64,000 nt of DNA, from contig NZ_SOBN01000001.1 in the NCBI RefSeq assembly GCF_004365705.1, positions 3,582,001 through 3,646,000 on the forward strand. Direction: 5' to 3'. Below the pieces are notes generated by a model that was given only the letters and a program-made list of their open reading frames with translations, ran no database searches and had not been told where the DNA came from. The stretch is from Streptomyces sp. 846.5. GTDB lineage: Bacteria; Actinomycetota; Actinomycetes; Streptomycetales; Streptomycetaceae. The first letter of the stretch is position 1. Every line of letters starts with the position of its first letter. The position numbers and the translations under genes were made by a program. Below are positions 45,403-54,447 of this stretch, piece by piece.

Positions 45403-46152
45403 TCAGACCTGGTTCATGCCGCCGTCGACGTCGAGGTTGGCTCCGGTGATGAAGCTGCTGCTGTCGGTGGCGAGGAAGAGGACCGCGTCGGCGATCTCCT
45501 CGGAGCGGCCCATCCGGCCGAGCGGGACCTGGCTGGCGAGGAAGGTCTTCAGGCCGGCGGCCTGCTCCTGGTCGGGGGCCAGGCCGGTGATCCCGGGGGT
45601 GTCGATCGGTCCCGGGGTGATGGAGTTGACGCGGATGCCGCGGCCCTTCAGCTCGTTGGCCCAGGTGCGGGCGAAGGAGCGCACCGCGGCCTTGGAGGCG
45701 GCGTAGACGCCGAACGCCTCGGCGCCGGTGGTGGCGGTGGTGGAGGAGGGCACGATGACCGAGGCGCCGTCGTTGAGCAGCGGCAGCGCCTTCTGCACGG
45801 TGAACAGCAGGCCGCGGACGTTGATGTCGAAGGTCTGGTCGAAGTGCTCCTCGGTGACCTGCTCCAGGTTGGCGAACGCACCACCGCCGGCGTTGGCGAA
45901 CAGCACGTCGATCCGCCGGCCCTGGCCGCGCACCGTCTCGTAGAGGCGGTCCAGGTCCGCGAGGACCGCGACATCGCCCTGGACGCCGGTCGCGCCGTGG
46001 CCGATGGCCTCGACAGCCGCGTCCAGCTCCGGCTTGCGCCGCCCGGTGACGAAGACGTGGGCGCCCTCGCCTGCCAGTCGCTTCGCGGCTGCCAGGCCGA
46101 TGCCGGTGGTTCCGCCGGTGACGATCGCAGTCTTGCCTTCGAGCTGTCCCAT
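45403..46152 (-). CDS. short-chain dehydrogenase/reductase (SDR)
   Basis: A 249-residue classical SDR: cofactor motif TGGTTGIGLAAAKRL (TGxxxGIG), NAGGG (NNAG equivalent), catalytic Ser (SSTTATTG), YAASKAAV (YxxxK) and C-terminal GANLDVDGG. The Arg after strand 2 (VTGRRKPEL) favours NADPH. Start ATG 46152 has GGAG upstream. It is divergent from a TetR regulator, and two related operators lie between them. Confidence 0.9.
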   Translation of the reverse strand: MGQLEGKTAIVTGGTTGIGLAAAKRLAGEGAHVFVTGRRKPELDAAVEAIGHGATGVQGDVAVLADLDRLYETVRGQGRRIDVLFANAGGGAFANLEQVTEEHFDQTFDINVRGLLFTVQKALPLLNDGASVIVPSSTTATTGAEAFGVYAASKAAVRSFARTWANELKGRGIRVNSITPGPIDTPGITGLAPDQEQAAGLKTFLASQVPLGRMGRSEEIADAVLFLATDSSSFITGANLDVDGGMNQV

Positions 46153-46277
46153 GGTGGTTCGTCTCCTCATTCCCAGGTTCGGTTTCATGGTCATCTCACG
46201 TGTCCATGCCAGATCCCGACTGGCATCGGGCGCGGCGGTGCCGTAGCCGATCCAGTCGTTGATCTGCGAAAACTTGT

Positions 46278-46299
46278 GTATCGATCGGTACTGAAATGG
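46278..46299. promoter_or_regulatory. TetR operator copy 1 (SDR side)
   Basis: First of three related 22-bp sequences sharing CGAWCGGTACTGA. It lies 126 bp upstream of the SDR start. Confidence 0.6.
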
Positions 46300-46325
46300 A
46301 CGGTAGCACATCCCGGCCGCCTTGA

Positions 46326-46347
46326 GTACCGAACGGTACTGATCTGG
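46326..46347. promoter_or_regulatory. TetR operator copy 2 (regulator side)
   Basis: Contains GTACCGAACGGTAC, a perfect 6-2-6 palindrome, 14 nt before the TetR ATG. That position predicts autorepression. Confidence 0.7.
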
Positions 46348-46360
46348 GTATGCTGGAGGC

Positions 46361-46981
46361 ATGGACGGAAAGCGGCAGCAGACGGTGATGGGCAGGCCGC
46401 GGGGCTTCGACGCCGACGAGGTGCTGGAGCGCGCGCTGCTGGTCTTCTGGGAGCAGGGTTACGAGGGCGCGACCCTCACCGACCTGACCAAGGCCATGGG
46501 CATCACGCGCACCAGCATGTACGCGGCCTACGGCAACAAGGAGGAGCTCTTCCGCAAGGCCCTGGCCCGCTACACCCAGGGCCCGGCGAGCTACGTCTCC
46601 AGGGCACTGGAGGAGCCGACCGCCAAGGCGGTGGCTCAGGCGCTGCTCAACGGCGCCGTCCGGGCGACCACCCGGCCGGACCGCCCGGCGGGGTGCCTGG
46701 GCGTGCAGGGCGCACTGGCGGCCGGCAAACCCGCACAAGGGGCCCAGCAGGCGCTGATCGACTGGCGCCAGGGCGGCGGAGAAGCCATCCGCGAGCGCTT
46801 CGAGAAGGCGGTGACCGACGGCGACCTCCCCCCCGGCAGCGACCCCGCGCACCTGGCCCGGTACGTCACCACCCTCGCCTACGGCATCTCCGTCCAGGCG
46901 GCCACGGGCATCTGCCGCGAGGACCTCCGGCAGGTCGCCGACGCCGCGCTCCAGAACTGGCCGCCCGCGTTCGCCAATTGA
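46361..46981 (+). CDS. TetR/AcrR-family regulator
   Basis: A 206-residue regulator: helix-turn-helix at about 15-62 (GFDADEVLERALLVFWEQGYEGATLTDLTKAMGITRTSMYAAYGNKEELF) and a C-terminal ligand domain (RPAGCLGVQGALAAG). It resembles the TetR subgroup that controls divergent SDR or oxidoreductase genes. Two operator copies lie between it and the SDR gene, and a third lies before its own truncated duplicate downstream. Confidence 0.9.
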   Translation: MDGKRQQTVMGRPRGFDADEVLERALLVFWEQGYEGATLTDLTKAMGITRTSMYAAYGNKEELFRKALARYTQGPASYVSRALEEPTAKAVAQALLNGAVRATTRPDRPAGCLGVQGALAAGKPAQGAQQALIDWRQGGGEAIRERFEKAVTDGDLPPGSDPAHLARYVTTLAYGISVQAATGICREDLRQVADAALQNWPPAFAN

Positions 46982-47060
46982 CCCCGGCCGGTCGCGCCTG
47001 CCATTCCTCGCCGCCGCGGACCCCTGGGGCAGGGCGGCGGGACGGACCAAACCAGGTTAC

Positions 47061-47082
47061 GCACCGATCGGTACTGAAGTGT
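47061..47082. promoter_or_regulatory. TetR operator copy 3
   Basis: Shares CCGATCGGTACTGA with the two upstream copies. It lies 14 nt before the ATG of a truncated TetR duplicate, the same spacing as copy 2 to the intact gene, so the promoter was duplicated with the gene. Confidence 0.6.
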
Positions 47083-47095
47083 GTATGGTGGGCCC

Positions 47096-47197
47096 ATGGG
47101 TACCGAAACGCCGCCGCCGATGGGAAGGCCGCGCGGCTTCGACGCCGACCAGGCGCTGGAACGCGCGATGCTGGTCACAGGCGACCCAACGCTCTGA
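47096..47197 (+). pseudogene. truncated duplicate of the TetR gene
   Basis: Encodes 33 residues, MGTETPPPMGRPRGFDADQA then LERAMLV, which align with the start of the intact regulator at 46361 (MGRPRGFDADEVLERALLV). After LV the sequence changes to TGDPTL and a stop. Only helix 1 remains, so it cannot bind DNA. Confidence 0.8.
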
Positions 47198-47381
47198 CGG
47201 ATGATCAGTCAGCTCTGATCAGGAGCGGGTGACACGTCCGGCGGGTCGGCAGGACCCGGCTCCGCCGCCCGGGAGGCTTCAGCGACGTTCGGTGCCGTGG
47301 CCTTCGAGGGGCCGGTCGGCTCTCGGGTGAGGTGGCCGCACTCGGTCATCCGCGGTTTCCTGGATGCCGGCATCCGGCGGC

Positions 47382-47786
47382 CTAAGGACGGACGAGGGCC
47401 ACCTCGCGGTGGTGGCGTTCCTGCTGGGAGGAGTCCCAGTCGCCGGTGCAGTAGACGGACAGGTCGCTGATACCTTCGTCGGTTGCATCGGCTCGGAACA
47501 TCTCACGGCAGTACCACTGATCGCCGCTGTCGCTCCAGCGTTCCTCCACTTCGAGGACGAATCCGGTGGGCGTGGGGTCGCAGCGCCAGCGCGGTACCGA
47601 ACCGGCGTCCGGATGGGACCGCCGACGCGCCTGGACGACGTCTTCGACGCCGCTGGCCTGCAGGCGCCACTGGGGCAAGGTGAAGTCGAGGAACACGTCG
47701 GGCTGGAACAGCCCGTCAGGCGGGTCACCGGTCTCCAGGAACGTGACGAACTTGCCGGCCAGTTCCTTTGCGGTGCGCTCATTCAT
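47382..47786 (-). CDS. NTF2-like/SnoaL-type hypothetical protein
   Basis: A 134-residue soluble protein. An N-terminal helical part (ERTAKELAGKFVTFLETGDPPDGLFQPDVFLDF) and four strands (FVLEVEERWSD, WYCREMFRAD, ISDLSVYCTGDW) fit a SnoaL-type cone fold. No active-site residues are certain. ATG 47786 gives a better ribosome spacing (GAGG, 7 nt) than ATG 47792. It heads the same direction as the methyltransferase gene upstream, 39 bp away. Confidence 0.65.
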   Translation of the reverse strand: MNERTAKELAGKFVTFLETGDPPDGLFQPDVFLDFTLPQWRLQASGVEDVVQARRRSHPDAGSVPRWRCDPTPTGFVLEVEERWSDSGDQWYCREMFRADATDEGISDLSVYCTGDWDSSQQERHHREVALVRP

Positions 47787-47825
47787 GGCCATGCCTCATC
47801 TCTTCATCTCTTCGGTCTCGCTTGT

Positions 47826-48461
47826 TCAGGAGGTGGGGATCGGCCGCCGGGCCGTGCCGACGATCATGGGGCTCTCGATCTCGGGGACCTTCGGTACCTC
47901 GCCGTGCAGGACGGAGTCGACCGTGAACGGCGACGCCTCGATCGCGTCCAGCGTGGCGCGGTTGGGGTGGCAGCCGATCAGCGGGTAGGGGAAGGGCCGC
48001 TTGTCCTGCTTGGCTGAGATCTTCGGGTCCGTGGAACGGACGTGTTCGAGGAACAGCAGCTTTCCGCCCGGGGTCAGCACACGCGCGATCTCCGCCAGCG
48101 CGGTCGGCTCGTCCGGGACGCTGCACAGAGCGAAGGTGACCACGGCGGTGTCGAAGGAGGCATCGGGGAAGGGAAGCTGCTCGACCGAGGCGTCGAGGAT
48201 CTCCGCGTCCCGTCCGAGCTTGCCGGCGTGTGCGCGCAGTCGGCGCCTCATGTCCGGGTCGGGCTCGACCAGCACGAGTCGGGTGACCGCCGCCGGGAAG
48301 TGGGACAGGTTGAGCCCGGTGCCCGCGCCGATCTCGATGGTGGCTCCGGTCGCCTGGGCGAGCAGCGAACGCCGCTGCTCGCGCAGCCCCGCGCGTTCGG
48401 CGGGCCCGTTGATGGTGTCGTACGCGGCGGCGAAGCAGCGCCGGGACAGTCTCTGGAACAT
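47826..48461 (-). CDS. class I SAM-dependent methyltransferase
   Basis: A 211-residue methyltransferase with motif I IEIGAGTGLNLSHFP (about 43-57), the acidic SAM ligand LVEPDPDM, DASVEQLPFPDASFDTAV and post-motif RVLTPGGKLLFLEHV. It belongs to the phospholipid/ubiquinone-type Methyltransf_11 group. Substrate unknown. It is 15 bp downstream of the ECF sigma gene, and a paralogue lies on the far side of it at 49794. Confidence 0.87.
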   Translation of the reverse strand: MFQRLSRRCFAAAYDTINGPAERAGLREQRRSLLAQATGATIEIGAGTGLNLSHFPAAVTRLVLVEPDPDMRRRLRAHAGKLGRDAEILDASVEQLPFPDASFDTAVVTFALCSVPDEPTALAEIARVLTPGGKLLFLEHVRSTDPKISAKQDKRPFPYPLIGCHPNRATLDAIEASPFTVDSVLHGEVPKVPEIESPMIVGTARRPIPTS

Positions 48462-48476
48462 GACGGACTCCTTATG

Positions 48477-49460
48477 TCATCCGTTCTCGCGGTGGGGGTC
48501 GTCATCGGGTCTGGCGGCGAAGTAGGCAATCATCCGGTGCGCCTGGAAGTCGCGGTGGTAGAGGACCTGGGTGAACGCGGGCGGGCAGTGGAAGGGGTCG
48601 GCGGGAGGATTGAGGAACCTGGCTTCGACGACGGCGAGGCCACCGCTGGCGACCACGTCGATCAGCTGGTACCTCACCCCGGCCGCCAGGTCGTCCTCCA
48701 GCAGGGACGTCCGCAGTTCGTCGCGCCCGCGCAGTTGCGGCCCGTCGGCGAACTGAGCCGTCGCATCGGATGAGAAGACGGTGGCGAGCGGTCCGGGATC
48801 GCTCCGCCGGTTGAATGCCTCGAACCCCTCGTCGAATCGCCGCGCCCACTGGCCGGCCGCATCGCGTGCGGCGCTACTGGTCTGCGCCGCCTCGTTCAGC
48901 AGCCGACCGGCCAGCATCGCCTTGGCCTGGTGCAGCCTGCTGCGCACTGTGCCGAGCGGCACGCCGGTGATCGAGGCGATCTCCTGGTAGGAGTGCTGCC
49001 GGCCGAAGTAGCGCAGCATCGCCGTGACGCGCAGCGGCTCGGAAAGTTCCCCGAGTGCCTGCCACACCCGGTCGGACAGGGCCAGCCGCTCCACGCTCTC
49101 CTCGGCCGAGGAGAGCGGCCGCACCCGGTCGAGACGGGCCACGACGTCCTCGACCGGCGTCTCGCGCGCCGCACGCAGCCGCATCAGGCACACGTTGCGC
49201 CCGATCCGTGCCAGCCACCCGCCGAAGGCAGCCGGTTCGCGCAGCCCGGCAAGCTGGCGCAGGGCGACCAGGAACGTGTCCTGGACGGCGTCCGCGGCGT
49301 CCTGCGGATCACCGAGCAAGGCCAGCGCCTGGCGGTTCAGCCGGGCGCGGTAGCTCTCCAGCAGCAGCCCGAGAGCCGCCGTGTCCCCCCGCCGGGCCGC
49401 GAACACCAGATCGGTGTCACCCGGCGTGGCCTCCTGTGGCATCAAAGAAACTGGGGTCAT
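48477..49460 (-). CDS. ECF sigma factor with C-terminal SnoaL-like domain
   Basis: A 327-residue protein: sigma region 2 (LLESYRARLNRQALALLGDPQDAADAVQDTFLVALRQL), region 4 (LSEPLRVTAMLRYFGRQHSYQEIASITGVPLGTVRSRLHQAKAML), then an NTF2/SnoaL-like domain of about 120 residues (AFNRRSDPGPLATVFSSDATAQFADG... FTQVLYHRDFQAHRMIAYFAARP). Such C-terminal domains regulate the sigma factor without a separate anti-sigma. The start could be 49460 or 49442. It forms a likely operon with the methyltransferase downstream. Confidence 0.85.
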   Translation of the reverse strand: MTPVSLMPQEATPGDTDLVFAARRGDTAALGLLLESYRARLNRQALALLGDPQDAADAVQDTFLVALRQLAGLREPAAFGGWLARIGRNVCLMRLRAARETPVEDVVARLDRVRPLSSAEESVERLALSDRVWQALGELSEPLRVTAMLRYFGRQHSYQEIASITGVPLGTVRSRLHQAKAMLAGRLLNEAAQTSSAARDAAGQWARRFDEGFEAFNRRSDPGPLATVFSSDATAQFADGPQLRGRDELRTSLLEDDLAAGVRYQLIDVVASGGLAVVEARFLNPPADPFHCPPAFTQVLYHRDFQAHRMIAYFAARPDDDPHRENG

Positions 49461-49793
49461 ACCTAAAAGATGCATCAGCGAACCAGAAAGTTCGCCGTTG
49501 TCCGTGGCACAAGCGCCCAGAGGCTGCGGCGACTGTCAGCGCGGGGGCCCGCGCAGAACACGAACGCAGCGGCGGCGACCACCAGCACCACAACTGCACC
49601 GTGCAGGCCGCTCTGCCCGGCGGCCCACTGCTCAGCATTTCGCATGGTCGGCAAAGAACCGCAGGTAGACGCGGTGCACACCTGCCCGGGCCTCTCCTCC
49701 GCGCTGGCGCCGTAGCGGGCCACCGCCCGCTGCTGCAGGAGGGGCAGGCGCCCGGAAGCGGTGCCAGACTTGTTCTGAACAGCGGAGGCTGCC

Positions 49794-50411
49794 ATGGGTT
49801 TCTACGCCAAGCAAATCGTTCCGCGGATCGTCAACGTCGCCTGCGGTATGGGCGAGGCCAAGGAGCTGCGGCGCCGGGCCTGCGAGGGCCTGGAAGGCAA
49901 CGTCCTGGAGATCGGATTCGGCTCCGGGCACAACGTCCCCTTCTACCCGGCCACCGTCACGCACGTGGCCGCCGTGGATCCTTCCGACGTGGGCTGGAAA
50001 CTGGCCGACAAGCGGCTCAGCGCGACCACTGTGGAGGTGGAGCGCTCCGGGCTGGACGGCCAGTCGCTGCCCTTCCGCGACCACACCTTCGACACCGCCC
50101 TGTCCACCTGGGCGCTCTGCACCATCCCCGACGCCGAAGCCGCCCTGCACGAGGTGCGACGCTTCCTCAAGCCCGGCGGAGCCCTGCACTTCATCGAGCA
50201 CGGCCTGGCCCCGGACGAGCAGGTGCGCCGCTGGCAGCACCGCCTCGACCCCCTGGAGCAGCGCATATTCGACGGATGCCACCTCACCCGTCCCATCATC
50301 GACCTGCTCACCACCGCCGGCTTCACCATCGCCGAACTCGACGTCTTCTACGAGAAGGGCGCCCCCAAGGCCATGGGCGCCGACTCTCTCGGCATCGCCG
50401 TATCCCCCTGA
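49794..50411 (+). CDS. class I SAM-dependent methyltransferase (paralogue)
   Basis: A 205-residue methyltransferase with LEIGFGSGHNVPFYP (motif I), AAVDPSDVGWK, DGQSLPFRDHTFDTAL and RFLKPGGALHFIEHGLAP. Motif layout and length parallel the enzyme at 47826-48461, so the two are paralogues flanking one sigma factor. GGAGG lies upstream of ATG 49794. Substrate unknown. Confidence 0.87.
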   Translation: MGFYAKQIVPRIVNVACGMGEAKELRRRACEGLEGNVLEIGFGSGHNVPFYPATVTHVAAVDPSDVGWKLADKRLSATTVEVERSGLDGQSLPFRDHTFDTALSTWALCTIPDAEAALHEVRRFLKPGGALHFIEHGLAPDEQVRRWQHRLDPLEQRIFDGCHLTRPIIDLLTTAGFTIAELDVFYEKGAPKAMGADSLGIAVSP

Positions 50412-50440
50412 CCGGCGCTGAGGGTGGATCCGAGGAGATC

Positions 50441-50632
50441 ATGATGGATGAGTTCACCGGATCTGCGTCCCTGGACGTGGAAGCGAAGCCGAAGGCCGTG
50501 TTCGGCATCGTCACCAACCTGGAACGGCTGCCCACTTGGAACGCCGCGATCGAACGAGTGACCGAGCAACCCGAGACCCTAACTTGCGCGCTCAGTCACA
50601 ACAACCCATTCCGCACCGGCGCGCGTAGGTGA
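50441..50632 (+). pseudogene. N-terminal fragment of an SRPBCC-family protein
   Basis: Begins MMDEFTGSASLDVEAKPKAV then FGIVTNLERLPTWNAAIERV, the start of a polyketide-cyclase/START-like (SRPBCC) domain, with GAGGAG upstream. After about 47 residues the similarity is lost and the frame ends at 63 residues instead of the usual 140 or so. Confidence 0.65.
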
Positions 50633-51040
50633 TGGCGTCGGGGGTCGAGGCGAAGATCCGCTCGGTGGCGTGGAGCAAGCTGACCTGGACGCCCTGTTCG
50701 CCCTGCGCGCTGCACTCGACGCGGGACCCAGCGACCTCCGGTCGAGGGACTACCCAGGTCCGGGTGCCCCGGAGCCGCGGGCATCCATCTCCACCCGGGA
50801 GTGTGCTGCGCTGCCCTGGCGGGTTTGCGGCCTGCGTCTACCGGCAGGTCACCCGGTCTCGCGGTCGGCGCCCCCAGGTGTTGTCGGCGTCGGCGGGCTT
50901 CATCGATCTTGCTACGCATGCGGCGCTTGGCCACATCGGTCAGGAGCTGCGGGTCGCGCTGGCCCTAATCAGGGCCTGGAGTATGGCCGGCCAGAGACCC
51001 CATGAGGCCGGAGACGACGGCGGGCAGCGTGATGCTGGCG
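50633..51040. other. eroded intergenic DNA, no recognisable gene
   Basis: 408 bp. Short frames on both strands lack ribosome sites and family motifs. Base composition is close to the genome average. It lies between the SRPBCC fragment and repeat copy A. Confidence 0.5.
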
Positions 51041-51207
51041 GACCCCGGTCAGAGGCGTTTTCGTCTGCATACACCTCATTGGCAGCCCGGCCTCCCCTTG
51101 GCCTCCCCCATCAAGAAGTCGCCCACTGCAGCCACCAAAGTCCGGCAAAATCGGACAAACTTCACAGCCTGAGGCCCCTGTGCGGCCATGCAAACCTTCA
51201 CCGAGCG
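51041..51207 (+). repeat. direct repeat copy A (about 167 bp)
   Basis: Aligns along its full length with 62284-62449 in the same orientation. Positions 51070-51109 and 62313-62352 are identical over 40 nt, and both copies end in CAAACCTTCACCGAGCG. Both contain a small hairpin (in copy B, GTCCGA and TCGGAC around TTTTG on the minus strand). The copies bracket about 11 kb with the oxidation island. Confidence 0.85.
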
Positions 51208-51478
51208 TGCGGGGACGCGACAGCGAAGTGGTCAGCGCCAAGGCCCCGGCGCTCAGCCCCCGGAACCTCCCGCGCCGCGGTCAGCACGGTCGGCCGCCAG
51301 GCACGCGGCAGATAGGCAGTCAACGCGACCAGGGGGAATCCAGCGCTCACGGAACTTGATCAAGCCCTGCACCGGGACGGGGCTGCTGCGCCTGTGCCGC
51401 GGCCTGCAGCGGGCCCACGTACAAGTCTTCGACCCGCTCACCCCCTGCGGGCTTCGCCATGGCCGATGTAAGGCTCTG

Positions 51479-52054
51479 TCAGCGGGCGAGGGAGGCGGGG
51501 TCGAGGTCCAGCGGGAACGGCACAACGATGCGCACGCGGTCGCGGTGGACGCCGGTGCCGACATACGCCCGGGTGGTGTCGTCCAGCTCGTAGGTGTGCA
51601 CCACCGGCAGCCCGCGCTCGTCCTCGATACGCCACAGGTTGCGAATGCCGGCGTCGGCGTACAGGCCGGGCTTGTAGCGGCGGTCGCGGTCTTCCGACTC
51701 CGCGGAGACCACCTCGACCACCAAGGCGACCTCGTCAGGGACAAACCGGGTCCGCTCGGGCAAGTAGGGCACCCTGGCCGCGATGACGTCCGGCTCCGGG
51801 CGGCTGCGGCGGTTGAGTTTCACTGTCATCTGCGCCTCGACGGTCCACTCGTCGGGCGCCGCATTCTCCAGAGCCGCGGTCAGACGGCGAATGACGCGAT
51901 CGTGCCAGCTGCGCTGCGGGGACATATTGAAGATCAGCGCTCCGTCGAGCAGTTCGATATGGCGCGGCGCGTCAGCCGGGAGCAGGTCCAGGTCCTCCGC
52001 CTCCCAGCCGCTCTCGCGGGGCGGGTACATCCATTGCGGCAGCGCGGTACTCAC
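51479..52054 (-). CDS. Uma2-family (DUF820) protein, second copy
   Basis: A 191-residue PD-(D/E)XK-fold protein: HIELLDGALIFNMSPQRSWH, EPDVIAARVPYL, VALVVEVVSAESEDRDRRYKPGLYADAGI, NLWRIEDE. GTG 52054 is chosen because GGAGGGAG precedes it. It is more diverged from the copy at 34097 than a recent duplication would give. It stands just inside repeat copy A. Confidence 0.85.
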   Translation of the reverse strand: MSTALPQWMYPPRESGWEAEDLDLLPADAPRHIELLDGALIFNMSPQRSWHDRVIRRLTAALENAAPDEWTVEAQMTVKLNRRSRPEPDVIAARVPYLPERTRFVPDEVALVVEVVSAESEDRDRRYKPGLYADAGIRNLWRIEDERGLPVVHTYELDDTTRAYVGTGVHRDRVRIVVPFPLDLDPASLAR

Positions 52055-52161
52055 AGCGACGCTCCCTCCAGCCGTGTCCAACGCCTCCGGTCCACGCCCA
52101 AGCATGCCACGCGCCCCTGCCCGGCACGGAATCCCCGTCGGGGTATGACCCGCGGCCGCCG

Positions 52162-52385
52162 GTGTGGCAGGCGGGGATGGGTCCCGAGGTGCTGGCCGGT
52201 GCCTACCGGCAGGTGTTCGCCCTGGTGGTGGCTGCGCCGGGGCCGGTGAGCGCGGCGGAGCTGGCCGCGGGCCTGGGGTGGGACGCGGCGCGGATGAACG
52301 AGGTGGAGCGGGCGCGCCACCGCGCCTACGCGCTGGAGGCGCGGGGCTGGCTGGTGCGCGAGGGTCCTTCGGCAGCGCGCGCCAC
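52162..52385 (+). pseudogene. winged-helix-like gene remnant
   Basis: Reads MGPEVLAGAYRQVFALVVAA then PGPVSAAELAAGLGWDAARMNEVERARHRAYALEARGWLVREG, a plausible small winged-helix domain. Beyond about residue 70 the composition becomes non-coding and the frame continues as noise. No complete family protein is visible. Confidence 0.5.
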
Positions 52386-52442
52386 TTGCCGCCATTGTCG
52401 GCCACGTAGCTCGGGCCGGCCGAAAAGCAGGAACGCGTCACA

Positions 52443-52610
52443 CTGTGCCGCATCGAGTACCTCGGCGGGGACAAGTGGGCCTTCGCCCTGCACGACCCCG
52501 CCTCAGACTCCTCCACCCCGCAGCTCCTGCACAACGAACGCTGGGAGGGCAGCCCCGACGACGCCTTCGAGACCGCCGCCCTCGTCCACCTCGCCGACTA
52601 CGAAGCGTGA
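52443..52610 (+). pseudogene. C-terminal fragment of a conserved streptomycete hypothetical protein
   Basis: A 55-residue open stretch, LCRIEYLGGDKWAFALHDPA then SDSSTPQLLHNERWEGSPDD and AFETAALVHLADYEA, without a start codon or ribosome site. Composition and codon bias look coding. I recall similar ends in longer hypothetical proteins near mobile elements. Confidence 0.45.
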
Positions 52611-52725
52611 ACGAACACAGAGTCCTCAACCCGAACAGAACCTGCGACCTGCTGCACTAGATAGCTCCGGCCTGCCGCGGACTGGCTGGTGTGGTGTGCG
52701 CGCATGCGGCACGGGTGCCGCTGCG

Positions 52726-54327
52726 TCAGTTGCGGTCGAGGATGAGGTCCGCCGCGTGCCAGGCCATGGCCATGATCGGGCCGTTGAGGTTGCCGGAGAC
52801 CATGGTGGGCATCACCGAACAGTCGACCACCCGCAGACCGGCGATGCCGCGCACGTGCAGTCGCGCGTCGACGACGTCGTCGACGGCTGGGCCCATCGCA
52901 CAGGTGGCGACGGCGTGGTAGCCGCAGCGACCGTGCTCGATTCCCTCCTGGAGAATCTCCTGGTCCTGCTGTATCCCGGGTCCGGGCAGCGTTTCCGCGG
53001 TGATCCGGCGGGCGATCGGGTCGGACTCGAACAGTTCGCGCATCCTGTGGAAGAGCGCGGCTCCGGTCGTGCGGTCGTACTCGGATTGGTAGTAGTTCGC
53101 GGTGATGGCCAGTGGCGCCTGCGGGTCGGGCGAGGTGATGTGCAGGCTTCCCTCGGAGGTGGGCCGCAGGACGTATCCCAGGCCCATCACGCCCGGCTCG
53201 CGTTCCACCCTGGTTTCCTGGCCGGGGATCTCCGGGGCGAGGGAGATCGGGGCGATCAGCAGTTGCGCGTCCGGGCGGGCCAGTTCGGGGCGGGTTTTGA
53301 AGAAGCTGACCACGTCGAAGGCGGGTGCGGCGAGCGGTCCGCGGCGGGTTGTCAGGTATCTGACCCCGGACAGGGCCTGGCGCAGTGGCGTGCTGAGCAG
53401 GCGGTTGTATCCGAGGTTGTCCTTCAGCCGGTATTGGACGACAAAGCACCGGTGCTCGCGCAGTCGCCCGCCGACATTGGGGCTGTCGACCAGCACGTCG
53501 ACACCGGCCGACTTCAGCGTCTGCGCCGGGCCTATGCCGGAGAGCTGCAGAATCTTCGGCGTGGCGATACTGCCCGCAGAGAGGATCACCTCGCGCCGGG
53601 CGTGCACGTCGGCCTGCCGCCCGTCGCTACGGGTGCTCACGCCGACCGCCCTGCCGTTCTCGACCAGGATCTTCGTGACCTCGGTGCGCACGGCTACGGT
53701 GAGGTTCGCCCGGTGCCCGACCGGGTGCAGGAAGGCTCGGGCAGCACTGAAGCGCTGCCCGTTTCTGATGGTGGCCATGGCGTAGCCGATGCGTTCGTAG
53801 TCGTCGGAGTTCAGGTCGTCCATCCGGCGCCATCCGAGTGCTTCCCCGGCGGCGATCACCTCTTCGCACAGTTCGTCGGGCTTCGGCGCCGTCGAGATGT
53901 GCAGCGGTCCGCCTGTGCCCCGCAGGTCTGAGGCGCCGAGTTCGTTGTCCTCGATCTCCTTGAAGACGGGCAGGATGGTGTCCCAGCCCCAGCCCGGGTT
54001 GCCGAGGGCGACCAGTTCGTCGTAGTCGGCCTGGTGACCGCGGTTGTAGACCATCCCGTTGACCGAGCTCGATCCGCCGAGGGTCCTGCCGCGCACCCAC
54101 TGCTCGGCCCGCTGGGCCGGGTCTACGGGCTTGACCGGGTAGTGCCCCACGAAGCGGGGATCGCCCAGGAGCTTGCCGAAGCCCTTAGGCATCTTGATCA
54201 GCGGGCTGGAGTCCCTTCCCCCAGCCTCGAGCAGTAGCACCATCGTGTGCGGGTCGGCCGAGAGGCGGTTGGCGAGTACGCATCCCGCCGAACCGGCTCC
54301 CACGATGATGTAGTCGAACTCTGCCAT
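52726..54327 (-). CDS. GMC-family FAD-dependent alcohol oxidoreductase
   Basis: A 533-residue choline-dehydrogenase-like flavoprotein. The ADP-binding motif YIIVGAGSAGCVLANRL opens the protein, GMC signature 1 appears in VRGRTLGGSSSVNGMVYNRG and signature 2 in LSAGSIATPKILQLSGIGP. The catalytic His is in GRCGYHAVATCAMG; the second active-site residue is Asn in VSGNLNGPIMAMAW. It should oxidise a primary alcohol to an aldehyde. It lies 120 bp downstream of the aldehyde dehydrogenase in the same direction. Confidence 0.9.
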   Translation of the reverse strand: MAEFDYIIVGAGSAGCVLANRLSADPHTMVLLLEAGGRDSSPLIKMPKGFGKLLGDPRFVGHYPVKPVDPAQRAEQWVRGRTLGGSSSVNGMVYNRGHQADYDELVALGNPGWGWDTILPVFKEIEDNELGASDLRGTGGPLHISTAPKPDELCEEVIAAGEALGWRRMDDLNSDDYERIGYAMATIRNGQRFSAARAFLHPVGHRANLTVAVRTEVTKILVENGRAVGVSTRSDGRQADVHARREVILSAGSIATPKILQLSGIGPAQTLKSAGVDVLVDSPNVGGRLREHRCFVVQYRLKDNLGYNRLLSTPLRQALSGVRYLTTRRGPLAAPAFDVVSFFKTRPELARPDAQLLIAPISLAPEIPGQETRVEREPGVMGLGYVLRPTSEGSLHITSPDPQAPLAITANYYQSEYDRTTGAALFHRMRELFESDPIARRITAETLPGPGIQQDQEILQEGIEHGRCGYHAVATCAMGPAVDDVVDARLHVRGIAGLRVVDCSVMPTMVSGNLNGPIMAMAWHAADLILDRN

Positions 54328-54447
54328 CCGGACTTCCTTTCCGTGCTACGCCCTCTTCGAGGCAGATGAGCACATTGAGTCAACTGCGTTGTGCGCCTCG
54401 GGTTTGGCGGGTCGTCGCCTGGCCTGTGCTGCACGGCGTCTCGCTGC

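Noticed and set aside
49475-49795. A 106-codon minus-strand frame with one hydrophobic segment
   Set aside because: No ribosome site, no family match, and it covers the promoter side of the methyltransferase at 49794. Kept out as unsupported.
50596-50934. Minus-strand frame beginning MAKRRMRSKIDEARRRR
   Set aside because: The Arg-rich start looks protein-like, but the rest has no motif or ribosome site and overlaps the SRPBCC fragment.
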